A program made the position numbers and the translations under genes. A stretch of 64,000 nt of DNA from Paulinella micropora. Lineage: Eukaryota; Cercozoa; Imbricatea; Euglyphida; Paulinellidae. Numbering within the stretch: the stretch's first letter is position 1; each line of letters begins with the position of its first letter. This document shows, piece by piece, positions 8,925-18,068 of this stretch. Below the pieces are notes generated by a model that did no database searches, was not told the DNA's origin, and worked only from the letters and a program-made list of their open reading frames with translations. The DNA lies in assembly GCA_019918135.1 (NCBI GenBank), contig WBZZ01000886.1, forward strand, positions 1 through 64,000. The letters run 5' to 3'.

Positions 8925-9504
8925 GGGCCTGCCCCCCGGAAGAAGAAGAAGCAGGACGAAGAAAAAAAAAGAAACGCAGACGAGAGAAATCTGTGGCAGG
9001 GCACCACGGAGCAGCATAAACAACAATACGCGAGCAGAGCCTTGTGCCCCCTCGGACTTGCACAGCTGGGAAGAACAAGACATATTCCATCCGGCGGGCA
9101 AACGCGTTCTTCAAGCGATCCTTACCAGAATGAACGCGCTTTACCAAGAGTCAGAGGTTAGAGTCACGCCAGTCTATCTGGGCTTTGTCGAGCCGCTCAA
9201 GAATGTTAAGCGATACATGTCGCGCGATCAAGTGCGACAATGGGTGAAGAAGAACAGAAAGCACCACTCGCTGCGGGACTATTTCGACGCCGAGGGGCGG
9301 CGCAAATTGGCTTGGCACGTGGATCATATCATACCCGTCTCTGTTGGGGGACTAGACCACCCTCGCAACTACGCCATCATGCCCCAGGTGTTTAACGCCG
9401 AGTTCAGCGGCTGGTGGACAGCCGCCAAGGCTCGGTATATCTCCACGATGGCCGCACGCAAGGCACTCTTGTTTGCGGGTGAAGAAAAAAGCCGGCAGGG
9501 CTAG
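8925..9504 (+). pseudogene. Truncated duplicate of the large HNH gene
   Basis: From the AAGAAGAAGAAGCAGG phrase at about 8940 onward the sequence is nearly identical to 5275-5870, including the HNH motif HVDHIIPVSVGGLDHPRNY. It differs by a 1-nt loss near 9047 (CCCCCTCGG against CTCCCCTCGG), which changes the upstream frame, and by removal of about 60 nt just before the stop, so the final Arg/Asp/Glu-rich tail is missing. It lacks the first 500 residues. The frame from ATG 8878 (208 codons) begins in a palindromic GCGGGCTGG element. The HNH core is intact, so a free-standing nuclease is possible, but a recent segmental copy is more likely. Confidence 0.8.
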
Positions 9505-9983
9505 AACTAGGGGATTCTTTTTGTGCCTTTAGACGACCCTTTTTTTCTTTCGATTAAAAATCACATTTTTTTGAAATCACTGTTTGTGGATCGCAAACTG
9601 TAAAGGATTGTAGTGTTGGGGTCCAATGGATGGGTGGTGGCGGCTTTGCTAGCTGTTTCGGCCGTATCACATATTCACAGGCTCGTTGCCGGAACGTGTT
9701 GCACACGCAAACAAGGAACGGGGGGTAGGCCGGGGGGGGGGGGGAACGGATTTGACCTTGCGCACGATGGTCGAGTCATGGCTTCCGACAGGGCGCCATC
9801 GGGGGCTGTGAGACCCTTGTCCACCTGGTACATTGACCGCAGCTCCAGGGGGCTACAAAAAAATAAATACATGAAACGCCTCCACTAAGCCCCTCCCCTT
9901 TTCTCAGTGTCAAGTGTAAGACTTTGTCGAGTTTTAATTAAAATAGCAATTTTGTTTTTGTGTGAGGGCAAGCTCGATTGTTA
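9505..9983. other. Spacer with duplicated HNH 3' flank, TIR-family copy and terminator-like module
   Basis: 9481-9615 repeats the flank of the first HNH gene. 9700-9850 is a forward copy of the TIR-family interior (CTTGCGCAC through CCACCTGGTACATTGACC). 9855-9895 holds the AAATACATGAAACGCCTCCAC module. 9905-9945 holds the GTCAAGTGTAAGACTTTGTC...TTTTAATTAAAA module, placed where the minus-strand gene at 9984 ends. Confidence 0.6.
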
Positions 9984-10742
9984 TTAGGGCACAAAGGGCA
10001 AAGGGCCGTCGGGGTCCAGCAACCGGAAAGTGGCCTTGGTCGGCGCTTTGTCAGGGGAAGAAAGGTTGCTCACCCGGATCTCGTTGTTATATATGTTGGC
10101 ATATGTGTACTTCATCCCCTGGGCGATGGGATGTTGCACCAGAATGCATTTGCCGTAGATTGAGGAGGAATCGTCGCGTTCTTCGTAGGCGATCCACCAG
10201 CCAAGAGCTGAATGGGTTGCGTTCGAGTCGTTGATTTGCTTCATCACCAGGCACCCCCCGCAGTCGGTGGGTCCGTCGGGTGCGCCTGGCGCAAGCCCGT
10301 ACTTATTTACACTTGCATGATGATTGTACAAAAGCAGATACAAGTAGATCCTGTCATCAAAGAGTTCGTCCTGCTTAAAGGGCGGCTTTTGGGACATGAC
10401 GCAGCTACTGAAATTCGAGACGTTGAAAAGTCCAAAGGTTTGCAGTGTAGCATCGGCGGTGCTGCATTCCTGCATCCGCAGCCCTAGCCAGGCAGGTTCT
10501 GACTCGTTACCCTCCGGGGCCGGCACCACGCTCAGACACTGGCGAGATCTCTCGTCATACAACAAGGCTGAACCCACCAAGCGGGTGAGATTGGAATTCG
10601 AGAGGCTGACATCACACTGCACTTGGTCTCGCGAATCAGATTTTACCGGCTTCTCTATAAACGCTACTATTAGTCCTATTAGTCCCGCAATTATCCAAAA
10701 CGCCACAAAGGCTACGGCTAACATGCACTCCGCTTTGGTCAT
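9984..10742 (-). CDS. Single-pass type II membrane protein, unknown function
   Basis: The protein has 252 residues with a short N-terminus, one strong membrane segment at residues 8-30 (LAVAFVAFWIIAGLIGLIVAF) and a long C-terminal domain. That domain carries many N-glycosylation sequons (NLT, NES, NVS, NFS, NDS, NAT, NLS) and about nine cysteines, as expected of a luminal or virion-surface ectodomain. No family is recognised. It is codirectional with the F-box/LRR gene upstream. A (CT)n run (10885-10903) lies about 150 nt before the start. A terminator-like TTTTAATTAAAA module lies just past the stop. Confidence 0.7.
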   Translation of the reverse strand: MTKAECMLAVAFVAFWIIAGLIGLIVAFIEKPVKSDSRDQVQCDVSLSNSNLTRLVGSALLYDERSRQCLSVVPAPEGNESEPAWLGLRMQECSTADATLQTFGLFNVSNFSSCVMSQKPPFKQDELFDDRIYLYLLLYNHHASVNKYGLAPGAPDGPTDCGGCLVMKQINDSNATHSALGWWIAYEERDDSSSIYGKCILVQHPIAQGMKYTYANIYNNEIRVSNLSSPDKAPTKATFRLLDPDGPLPFVP

Positions 10743-10926
10743 TCCTTTTTTTGTCCTGCTTCGTTACATAGACCAGCCTGCTTGCGCGGGCCGGAGGCTG
10801 GGGGAAGGGACGTGCAAAGGGGGGAGGGGGAGAGAGGAAGAGGGGGGGGGGAGGGGGAATGGGCGCCCCCTTCTCCCCCCCCCCTCTCTGTCTCTCTCTC
10901 TCTTTCACTCGGGATGGATAGCACAG

Positions 10927-12294
10927 CTACAAGGGCGCGCCTGAAATTTCGCACGCAATGCCCTTTTTTTCACCCAAAAGCTGCAGGTCCCGAAGGTTCT
11001 GCTCGTCGAGCGGGACCTCCCTCAAGCTCAGGCGCGCCAGCCCCGGGCAGCCCGCTAGGGCAAACAAGTTTGAAACACTGTCTACGCGCTCCAACTCCAG
11101 CGCGCGCAGGCGGGGCGAGGGGCCCATTCCCCCCAGGTCCAGTTCAGACGCGCAGTCGGTGATCTTTAGCGTCTGTAGTTTGGGCGCGGCGCCGAACCGC
11201 AGCGGGGACAAGCAGAGGCAGTCAGACAGAAAGACACTCTCGGCCGTGGCCACCACGTGATCTATTTCCGCCAAGAATAACGCCTTGGTCAAGGTCAGCA
11301 CACGCAGCTTAGGAAAGCAGAGGAAAAAGCTCGAAGAGCGCAGCGCCGCGTTACAGAGCGTCAGGCTCTCGACGCGCAGCCTGACGCTGATGTCTGCAGA
11401 TAACTTGTCGTCGAGCATGCCGAAGGTGTCGTGCCAGGCTAGAAACCGCAGCTCAGGCAAGCGCGCCAGGCATTCTAGCATGTCCGCCACGTCCCGAGCC
11501 TCGATCGCACAGTACTGGATGCTCAGACTTTGCAGGCACACCAAGCGCCCCAGCACGGGCAGCACTGTCCGGCACACGGAGTGTGTCGAAGGAAACCGCA
11601 GGCTCTCGAGCTCGGAGAGCTGCGCCAGCCCCTCGGGACAAAATTCACTCTGGTAGTCTGGCAGCGTCAACGTGCGCAACCGCGGCAGCAGCCGCAGCAG
11701 AGCGTCGAGCTCGCCGTGTTCGTGGTACGAGCCTGCCAGGTCGAGTTCTGCTAGCGCCGGTAGCTGCGCGAGCCAGCCCAGAAAGGGCAGCCAGCCACAG
11801 TTGAAGAAGCGAACTCGGCGCAGCCGGATTAGCGCGGCTAGCGGCGACAAAACTGCAGTGGAAAATACCCGGCAGTACTCGAACGACAGCTGCTCCAGGC
11901 CAGTGAGTCCGGCCAGGGCCCTGACGTCGTCGTCGCGCGCCAACCTGCTCCACGACACCACGCGCAGCGACCTGGCGCCGTGCAGGCAGTCAGCGCATTG
12001 CGCGAGGTTCCCAGAACGCTCGAACGCCGTGGTGTCCACGACCGCGTCGGCAATCACTGTGCCGCGCTCCTGCAGCGCGAGCAACGCTCGCGCTGGTGGA
12101 AGGCAGGGCAGCAGCAGTTCCCGCGGCCACCAGAGGGCCGAGCCCCACAGACCGCCGCGCGACACACCCCGCAGGCGGAACAGCTCGATGTGCGGCAGAA
12201 ACGAAAGCAGCAGCCTGACCACGTCCGCCGGCGGCGGCGCGTGTAGCGCAGGCGTTGTTTTCTGGCGCTTTCTCGCCCGCGTCGGCTTCTTCAT
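10927..12294 (-). CDS. F-box/leucine-rich-repeat protein
   Basis: With ATG 12294 (MKKPTRARKRQK) the protein has 455 residues. A basic N-terminus is followed by an F-box-like helix set (DVVRLLLSFLPHIELFRLRGVSR, residues ~20-45) and then at least ten irregular leucine-rich repeats such as LEQLSFEYCRVFS, LAELDLAGSY, LRTLTLPDY, LQSLSIQYC and LRVLTLTKA. F-box/LRR proteins normally recruit substrates to SCF ubiquitin ligases. Giant viruses of amoebae often encode large F-box sets to redirect host ubiquitination, so that role is inferred. A TTTTGCTAG tract lies 11 nt before the ATG. Related genes are at 20877, 38346 and 43207. Confidence 0.82.
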   Translation of the reverse strand: MKKPTRARKRQKTTPALHAPPPADVVRLLLSFLPHIELFRLRGVSRGGLWGSALWWPRELLLPCLPPARALLALQERGTVIADAVVDTTAFERSGNLAQCADCLHGARSLRVVSWSRLARDDDVRALAGLTGLEQLSFEYCRVFSTAVLSPLAALIRLRRVRFFNCGWLPFLGWLAQLPALAELDLAGSYHEHGELDALLRLLPRLRTLTLPDYQSEFCPEGLAQLSELESLRFPSTHSVCRTVLPVLGRLVCLQSLSIQYCAIEARDVADMLECLARLPELRFLAWHDTFGMLDDKLSADISVRLRVESLTLCNAALRSSSFFLCFPKLRVLTLTKALFLAEIDHVVATAESVFLSDCLCLSPLRFGAAPKLQTLKITDCASELDLGGMGPSPRLRALELERVDSVSNLFALAGCPGLARLSLREVPLDEQNLRDLQLLGEKKGIACEISGAPL

Positions 12295-13219
12295 GTGCCG
12301 TTTGGCTAGCAAAAGAAACAAAAATAATAATAAAAAAAGGTGAGGGAGGGGTAAAAAGAATGGGGGAGAGGAGGGGGGAGGCCGGCCCACACGGGGGAAG
12401 AGGAGCTCGTTTTGCTGCCCTGGCCCCTCCACCCACTTTCTTTTTCTTTCGCTTTTCAATTCTTTCCTCTTTTCATAATTTTCATATTTCCGCAGATCTT
12501 GCGCACGATGGCCGAGCCATGGCTCCAACAGGGCGCCGTCGGGTTGTGAGGCCCTTGTCCACCTGGTACATTGACCACCGCCCACCAATTCGCCGCAGAG
12601 ATGCACTGGAGCACGGTGCGCAGAGATCTGTGGAAATATGAAAAATATGAAAAGTAGAAAAAAAAATTTTGGATGCGTTTGCACGCGCAAACAAGGGGCG
12701 ACGGGGGGTAACCGGGGCAAGGGGAAGAGGGGGGAACGGGGGGGAGGAGCACCCCCCCCCTTCCCTTCCCTCCTCTTCTTCTTTCTCCCTCCTCTTTGTC
12801 CCTCCCCTTCCCCTCGCTTATCTGTTTCTTTGGTTGTCGGGCAAAAAAAAATTTTTTTTTCCTGATTTCATATTTTTCATATTTTTCTGACCTTGCGCAC
12901 AGTGGCCGAGCCATGGCTCCGACGTGACGCCTTCGGACTCGTGAGGCCCTTGTCCACCTCAAGGAGCAGGGGGAGGGAGGGGCGCAGAAACTACAAAAAA
13001 TACATGAAACGCCTCAACTAAGCCCCCTCTCCTAGTTCTCAGTGCCAAGATTAAAACTTTGTCAAGGATTTTTTTTTATTAATTTTTTTGTACACCGGCG
13101 AAGCGCGCCCCCTGCCCCTCCCCCTTCGCAGTCCCACTCCTAGTTTTTAGTGTCAAGTGTAAGACCGTCGAGCTTTAATTCAGCGAACTCTTTTCCTCTC
13201 TTGCACGCGCACCACTTTT
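12295..13219. other. Spacer with a complete TIR-family element and terminator-like modules
   Basis: No gene. A complete TIR element occupies 12469-12654. A second, one-ended copy lies at 12838-12960 and is followed by a GAAACGCCTCAACTAAGCCCC module (12985-13025). Two terminator-like modules are at 13030-13090 and 13140-13190, the latter just past the stop of the minus gene at 13220. Confidence 0.65.
12469..12654. mobile_element. TIR-family repeat, complete copy (186 bp, ~38-bp terminal inverted repeats)
   Basis: The left end runs CTTTTCATAATTTTCATATT, then TCCGCAGATCTTGCGCAC. The right end is its inverted complement GTGCGCAGAGATCTGTGGAA, then ATATGAAAAATATGAAAAG, with about three mismatches over 38 positions. 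The interior reads GGCCGAGCCATGGC ... GTGAGGCCCTTGTCCACCTG ... TTGACCACCGCCC and is non-coding. Other two-ended copies are at 31497-31658 (inverted), 33823-34000 and 37684-37863 (inverted). There are about a dozen one-ended or interior copies. This is what a non-autonomous DNA transposon family looks like. Confidence 0.85.
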
Positions 13220-15307
13220 TCACGCTTCTTCGAGGCCGGCCTCGCCGCCCGTGGCGACAGGCGGTTCGGCAGGGGACGACAAACGACAGAGGCCCAGCGC
13301 AAACAGCTCCGCGCTGCCGTCCTGGTTGCACGCCGTCAGCTCCACTGGCTCCAGCCCCTTCCAGGACACAGGAGCCGACAACAGCGAGATCTCCACGCTG
13401 CGCTTTTCTTGCAGCGCCTTTACTAGCCAGCGCTTGCACACGTCGAACCGGCACACGACGGTGCACGGACCCTGTTCCCTGGCCTCCAGCTTTTCGGCGG
13501 CGCTGCGGACCGTTTGCACCGGGTACACACAGAACATGCTCCGGTCACGCTGCAGGTACGTCGTCACCGCCCGCTGGCCCGAGGCCCTGCGCCACTTGCC
13601 GGGCAGCGCGCCCTTGAGCTGGCCCTCGGCCCCGCGCAGCTGGAAACCCAGCTCGTTCGGGTACAAGCCCGCGTAACACGTCATCGGGCTGTAGGGCACC
13701 GTAGTCGCAATCACCGTCGCCGCCTCCCGCGGGCCGCCTCCCGCGGGCCACACCTCCACGTTTGGCTGCGCGTCTTGTGCCCCGAAGACGGCCCGCACGC
13801 TGCCCGGAAGAAGGTCCACACGCGGACCGTCTTCCAGACAGTCCAGCTGGCCCCAGCGCCACAGCGCGTCCGCGAGGCAGTTCCCCCGGCCGCTCGCGCT
13901 GTAGCGGCCGTCCCGTGGGTAGAAGGTAGCCGGCGCCACGGCCAGCGGCAGGTACAGCTGCCCGCTGCCCTTGTCCCGCAGCAGCCGCAGATGGCAGCCC
14001 TCGACTTCCGACAAGGACCCGTACTCGGGCGCTACGGCGCCGTAGAAGTGCGGCTTCTTCCGACGGTCCAGCCCCGGCAGCAGCGGGTACGCGGTCAGGC
14101 CCGGCCGTCGTGGCCCGTTCGCGCCCTGCAACAAGAAAGCGTCGCGTGCACGGGTCTGCGGCGCTACCAGCACGGGGCACAGCGCTACGGTCAGCGCCGG
14201 CAGCGCCAGCGCAAAAAAGTCCAGGACCGCGTTGCTAAGCTGGACCGTAGCCCACAGGCGAGTGTACTGGTACAGCACCGCCAGCCAGCGCTGGCGCGCC
14301 GCGGATGGCAGCCCCGCGTCGATGAGCTGGTGGTGCAACGCGGCTATTGGTTCCAGCAGTACGCCGAGGATGTTGCGGCGCTGGTGGCTACTGACGTCGT
14401 TAGCCTCCAACGCCGCCGCGGCCGCCTGCAGGCACACCGACACCACGTACAGCGCCGAGTACACGGCGTGGCACTTCTGCACGCGTTCACGCGCTGTGGC
14501 CGGCAGCTCGTTGGACAACTGCGGCAGCGCCACGGTCGCGGCGGTGTCCTGCACCACGCGCCGCAGCTGGCCCAAGCTCTTAGAGGTCAACAGCCCCCGG
14601 ATGACGTGTTCGAAGCGCTGGTAGCGCGCCCGCGGGCCCTTGACTACCACCCGCGCCACGGCCGCAAGGCCCTGGTGCGTCTTCTTCCTCTTCTTCTGCT
14701 GCGGCTGCTCCGGGGCCGGTTCTTCTTCCGGCGGCGGAGCCGCCGGCCCCGGAGCCACCGCCGGCACGGGCTCTAGCCAACGGTCCAGCTCCCGCAACTC
14801 GCGGCACAGGCGCGGGTGCACGTCCAGGAAGGCCAGCAGGCCCAGCATCAGCGGGTCCCCCTCGCTGATCTCGTGGTCGGGCTCCATCGTGTGGTTGCGC
14901 TGCAGGCCTAGCACCAGCTGGTTGTACTCCCGGCCGTACTCGGAGTTTACAGCGTGCAGCGCTTCTAGCACCAGCGCCAGTTGCTGCAAGAACCTGTGGA
15001 AGTCGCAGTGGTGGCTCACGACCGAAATTTCGTACGCACGCAACCTAGCCAGCACGCGCTCCAGTGACTGGGCCTCCCCGAACACTTCCTCTGCCTCTTG
15101 TTGCGCGAGCCACTGCTGGAACTCGGGCTTGGTCTGGACATCTTGCAGCAGCTCGCACGCCGTGGTTTGCCACAGGCCGACGGTGTCGGGGTGTGTGCTA
15201 GCCAGCGCTGCGTTTAATTGTGCTAGGTCCGTCACCAATTCACACAGCACACTCGAGGGCTCGGCCCGGTCTGGCGCGTAGACGATGCGTGGTCCGGCTG
15301 ACTGCAT
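13220..15307 (-). CDS. Large protein of unknown function
   Basis: With ATG 15307 the protein has 695 residues. The first 180 residues look helical. Residues ~190-225 form a Pro/Glu-rich linker ending in QPQQKKRKKTHQG, a possible nuclear-localisation signal. A helical middle part follows, then a mixed domain from ~400. A motif YSASGRGNCLADALWRWG (~residue 470) resembles the cysteine block of OTU-type proteases (DGNCLFRAL), but the preceding Asp is Arg and I see no matching histidine motif, so this is weak. It is one of the longest unbroken frames in the window. (CT)n repeats (15357-15374) sit ~50 nt ahead of the start. A terminator-like module lies past the stop. Confidence 0.75.
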   Translation of the reverse strand: MQSAGPRIVYAPDRAEPSSVLCELVTDLAQLNAALASTHPDTVGLWQTTACELLQDVQTKPEFQQWLAQQEAEEVFGEAQSLERVLARLRAYEISVVSHHCDFHRFLQQLALVLEALHAVNSEYGREYNQLVLGLQRNHTMEPDHEISEGDPLMLGLLAFLDVHPRLCRELRELDRWLEPVPAVAPGPAAPPPEEEPAPEQPQQKKRKKTHQGLAAVARVVVKGPRARYQRFEHVIRGLLTSKSLGQLRRVVQDTAATVALPQLSNELPATARERVQKCHAVYSALYVVSVCLQAAAAALEANDVSSHQRRNILGVLLEPIAALHHQLIDAGLPSAARQRWLAVLYQYTRLWATVQLSNAVLDFFALALPALTVALCPVLVAPQTRARDAFLLQGANGPRRPGLTAYPLLPGLDRRKKPHFYGAVAPEYGSLSEVEGCHLRLLRDKGSGQLYLPLAVAPATFYPRDGRYSASGRGNCLADALWRWGQLDCLEDGPRVDLLPGSVRAVFGAQDAQPNVEVWPAGGGPREAATVIATTVPYSPMTCYAGLYPNELGFQLRGAEGQLKGALPGKWRRASGQRAVTTYLQRDRSMFCVYPVQTVRSAAEKLEAREQGPCTVVCRFDVCKRWLVKALQEKRSVEISLLSAPVSWKGLEPVELTACNQDGSAELFALGLCRLSSPAEPPVATGGEAGLEEA

Positions 15308-15846
15308 TTGTCTCCCCCCTTCCAATTGCAGAGACAAACAAAACTTTGTCACAGGTCTCTCTCTCTCTCTCTGGCTCGCTGTCTTACTCTCGTGGTGGCC
15401 TGCCCCCTCCCCACCCGCCTTTTCCCGACGTTTTCTGGCCAGAGGGGAGGAGGGGGGAGGGAAGGCCGAGAAATGGAGGGGAGAGGAAGAAAACTTATAG
15501 GCTCCATAAAAAAGAATGAGGTAGCCCGTTTCAGAATATTAAAGCAGCCAGACGCGTGTTTACATTTATTTAGACACCAACAAAAAAAAGGGAGGGGGCG
15601 TTTAAAACGAAATCACCTGCTTTTTTATTGATAGATTTTTTTGCCGCTGCCATTCCCCTTTTCCCTCCTCAGGGGGGGAAGGAGGGGGAAAAAACAAGCA
15701 AGCTTGGGATTTCAAAAAAAAGATTTACTTAATAAAAGCTTTTTTTGTACCAAAGTCAGACCGTTTGGCGCGGGCTGGAGAGAACACAGCTCGATGTTCT
15801 CTGGCGAAAATACGTCCAAATTAGCGGGCTTGCCCGCATTTCTTTT
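15308..15846. other. Spacer between the unknown gene and the hydrolase gene
   Basis: Contains a (CT)n microsatellite (15357-15374), A-rich and purine tracts and, near 15720-15760, ACTTAATAAAAGCTTTTTTTG, then TACCAAAGTCAGACCG. The last sequence recurs inverted at 35235-35285 beside a hydrolase fragment, so it is the native 3' flank and likely transcript end of the hydrolase gene. No gene seen. Confidence 0.55.
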
Positions 15847-17190
15847 TTATTGCACTCTGGGCCGGCCTGCCGTCTCGACCTTTTTCTGCGCGCAGACGTT
15901 TAGGACCGACGCGTACATGGCCGAAATGAGAGACTCGGAGGCCGAGCGGGAAAACGTCGTAAAATACTGGGTGCTCTGGAAATGTTGCTGCAACACATGG
16001 CTGCCCGCCGAGTTCGGAGTGGCGGCATTGGCACTGGCGCAGGCCAGCGCCGCGAAGAATTCCGCTGGTTTCTCGCAATGGGGCGAATGCCCGCTGCCCG
16101 CTACAATTCTCAGGGGCACCGCGCCGCCCGACAGCCTGGACACAATTGCGCCCTGATGGCTGGGCATGATGGTATCGTGCTCTCCGTAAATTAAGGCAAT
16201 CGGCACGTTCGATTGCAACAGCTCGGGCAGCAACGGTGACAGCCAGCGCGCGCGCCCCTGCCTCCAGCTGATAGCTATGTTGCTGGCGACCAGCAGGTCG
16301 CCCACCGAGCACGGACGGCTCAACGTTTCAAGCCAGAACCAGGCGTGCGCGGAGCAGCCGAGCTGCTCAAGCCAAACACAAACGAAGCTCTTCACGGGCC
16401 GGAGGCGCAGAAGTCGGTGCAGGGGGCTCAGCTTAAAGAACATAGCCCAGTACGTACCAGCTGTGCCAAGCAGAGGGAAGAGGCCCGCGGGCGCTGCCAG
16501 GATCAGGCGATTAATTCTGCGGCCCGCTCGCGCAGCTACTGCGGACGCGACGTGCCCGCCAAAGGAATGGCCTACCAGGTCTGGTCTGTCGGGGCAGTGT
16601 CGCACTAGATAAGACTCGACCATCTCGGCTAATAGATTGGTAGCGTCGTCCCCTGAAACTTGCTGGAGGCACGCAGGAGTGGGCAGCCGTCCGAAACCCG
16701 GCAGATTCAGCAAGTGAACTTCACTGTAAGACCGCAGCCAGAAACGCACGGTGTCTAAATAAAACAAGGCGCCGCTCGACACTCCGTGCACTACTATGAC
16801 GCTCTTGCCATCACCGGCTCCAGTGCCGGCCGTTGCCTTAATTGAATGTAGGCTGACGGCGGACTTTCTTGGCAACCACAGCTCCGTCACGTCGCTCGTA
16901 ATGGCTATGTCCGGGTGCAGCGCCTTAAACTCGCGCAAGATCTCGGACTCGGCCTCGTCGATCACTGGCACGGAACGGAAACATCGCGGGTACTTGGAGG
17001 GTGCCAGCCGGCGCCAGACCCAAAGCGCGCTGGAAGCCAACACGAACAAGGACCAGAGCACGGCTACTGCCAAACACAGGCACGGCAGAAGGACCACGTA
17101 GAAGCGAGCATAAGCACCGGCTGAACGCAGCGCCGGCTGGACCATTTTTTTGTTCTTTACAATAACCGCGCTCTGTAATCTTCCTAACAT
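15847..17190 (-). CDS. Membrane-anchored alpha/beta hydrolase
   Basis: With ATG 17190 (MLGRLQSAV) the protein has 447 residues. Two adjacent hydrophobic stretches (FYVVLLPCLCLAVAVLWSLF and a following alanine/tryptophan-rich segment, residues ~28-60) anchor the N-terminus. The hydrolase core shows the oxyanion HG (VVHGVSSG, ~135), the nucleophile elbow GHSFGGH (~207), the acid in YGEHDTIMP (~338) and the histidine in GSGHSPHCEKP (~368), i.e. a complete Ser-Asp-His triad. Lipid or ester substrates are typical of such proteins; the actual substrate is unknown. The frame stays open to an ATG at 17418, which would add a 76-residue extension. Decayed copies lie at 32040-32495 (same orientation) and 34885-35140 (opposite). 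Confidence 0.85.
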   Translation of the reverse strand: MLGRLQSAVIVKNKKMVQPALRSAGAYARFYVVLLPCLCLAVAVLWSLFVLASSALWVWRRLAPSKYPRCFRSVPVIDEAESEILREFKALHPDIAITSDVTELWLPRKSAVSLHSIKATAGTGAGDGKSVIVVHGVSSGALFYLDTVRFWLRSYSEVHLLNLPGFGRLPTPACLQQVSGDDATNLLAEMVESYLVRHCPDRPDLVGHSFGGHVASAVAARAGRRINRLILAAPAGLFPLLGTAGTYWAMFFKLSPLHRLLRLRPVKSFVCVWLEQLGCSAHAWFWLETLSRPCSVGDLLVASNIAISWRQGRARWLSPLLPELLQSNVPIALIYGEHDTIMPSHQGAIVSRLSGGAVPLRIVAGSGHSPHCEKPAEFFAALACASANAATPNSAGSHVLQQHFQSTQYFTTFSRSASESLISAMYASVLNVCAQKKVETAGRPRVQ

Positions 17191-17459
17191 CGCCGAGAGT
17201 ACGCAGAATAGAGCTGCCAAAGGACCAAGGGCCCCTCCCTGCCTTGTTTTTTTGCTAGTAGACGGTGTCAGCGTGCGCGACCCGGCGGCCAAACTAGCGC
17301 GCGGTCTGTGGTTTTGTACGCCGGATTGAGAGGTAAAATCACGAAAAACGCTGCAGGACGCGCCAGGGCGCGTGGGAAAGACGTTTGGTGCGCCAAACCA
17401 GCCGCCGGCCAGCCACAACTTTAAAAAAAGTCTTTTAACTAAAAAAAGCGTAACTTACT

Positions 17460-18068
17460 TTATATTAACATTAGGCTCCGACGCCGGGTTGGGGGGAGGA
17501 GGGGCAAGGCCGGGTGTTTTTTTCTGCGGTGTTTCTGTAAAAGGTGGTTTGCGTAATAAGACTGGCCACAGTCTTGGCAGGCGTAAGGCCTCTCGAGCGT
17601 ATGCTTCCGCCGCGTGTGCATGGCGAGGAGGGCTTGATTAAAAAAGCCCTGTCCGCAGATGTCACACACCCGAGACTTTTCTGCCAAATGCACGCGCCTG
17701 ACGTGAACCCGCAGCTGAGCCGCAGCAGGAAAGGTGCGCGGGCAATGCTCGCAAGCAAAGGGCTTTTGTCCCGTGTGTCTTGGCAGGTGCAGTGCGCGTT
17801 GTTTGGCAAGCGCAAAGCTCTTGTCGCAATGTGGACAGGGGAAGGGTTTTTTGGCGGCGTGCATGCGTCGCCGGTGGACAATAACGTCGTAGGATCGTGT
17901 GAAGGCTCGGCCGCAGTCTCCGCAGACATGTTCTTTTCGTCGCGTGGCCGTGGTGGTGGGGCCAGCCTCCCCGCCGAAGGCTGGAATTGTTAACAGAGGC
18001 GAATTTGTCAGGGGCTCCAGCTCCGTCAAGGGCTCGAGCTCGAGCCAGTATTCGGGTGTGAGTTCCAT
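17460..18068 (-). CDS. C2H2 zinc-finger protein (five fingers)
   Basis: With ATG 18068 (MELTPEYWLELEPL) the protein has 202 residues: an acidic, Leu/Glu/Pro-rich N-terminus of ~45 residues resembling an activation domain, then five tandem C2H2 fingers (HVCGDCGRAF, FPCPHCDKSF, FACEHCPRTF, RVCDICGQGF, YACQDCGQSYY), each with a C-x2-C and H-x3-5-H pair, and a basic tail. This layout fits a sequence-specific transcription factor. It is divergent from the membrane protein gene at 18877. The shared upstream region carries two 17-bp palindromes (18546-18600) that could be an operator. The frame stays open upstream to 18194, but that part is low-complexity. Confidence 0.85.
   Translation of the reverse strand: MELTPEYWLELEPLTELEPLTNSPLLTIPAFGGEAGPTTTATRRKEHVCGDCGRAFTRSYDVIVHRRRMHAAKKPFPCPHCDKSFALAKQRALHLPRHTGQKPFACEHCPRTFPAAAQLRVHVRRVHLAEKSRVCDICGQGFFNQALLAMHTRRKHTLERPYACQDCGQSYYANHLLQKHRRKKHPALPLLPPTRRRSLMLI

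Noticed and set aside
9984..10742. Possible poxvirus-type entry-complex membrane protein
   Set aside because: It has a membrane segment, cysteines and sequons, but no specific motif beyond general features; left as unknown.
10982..12343. Long plus-strand frames opposite the F-box/LRR gene
   Set aside because: High third-position GC of the minus-strand gene produces open antisense frames; only the minus strand gives F-box and LRR patterns.
13514..14776. A 420-codon plus-strand frame
   Set aside because: It lies antisense to the 695-residue gene, is extremely Arg/Gln/Ala-rich and shows no ordered domain; typical of an antisense frame in GC-rich coding DNA.
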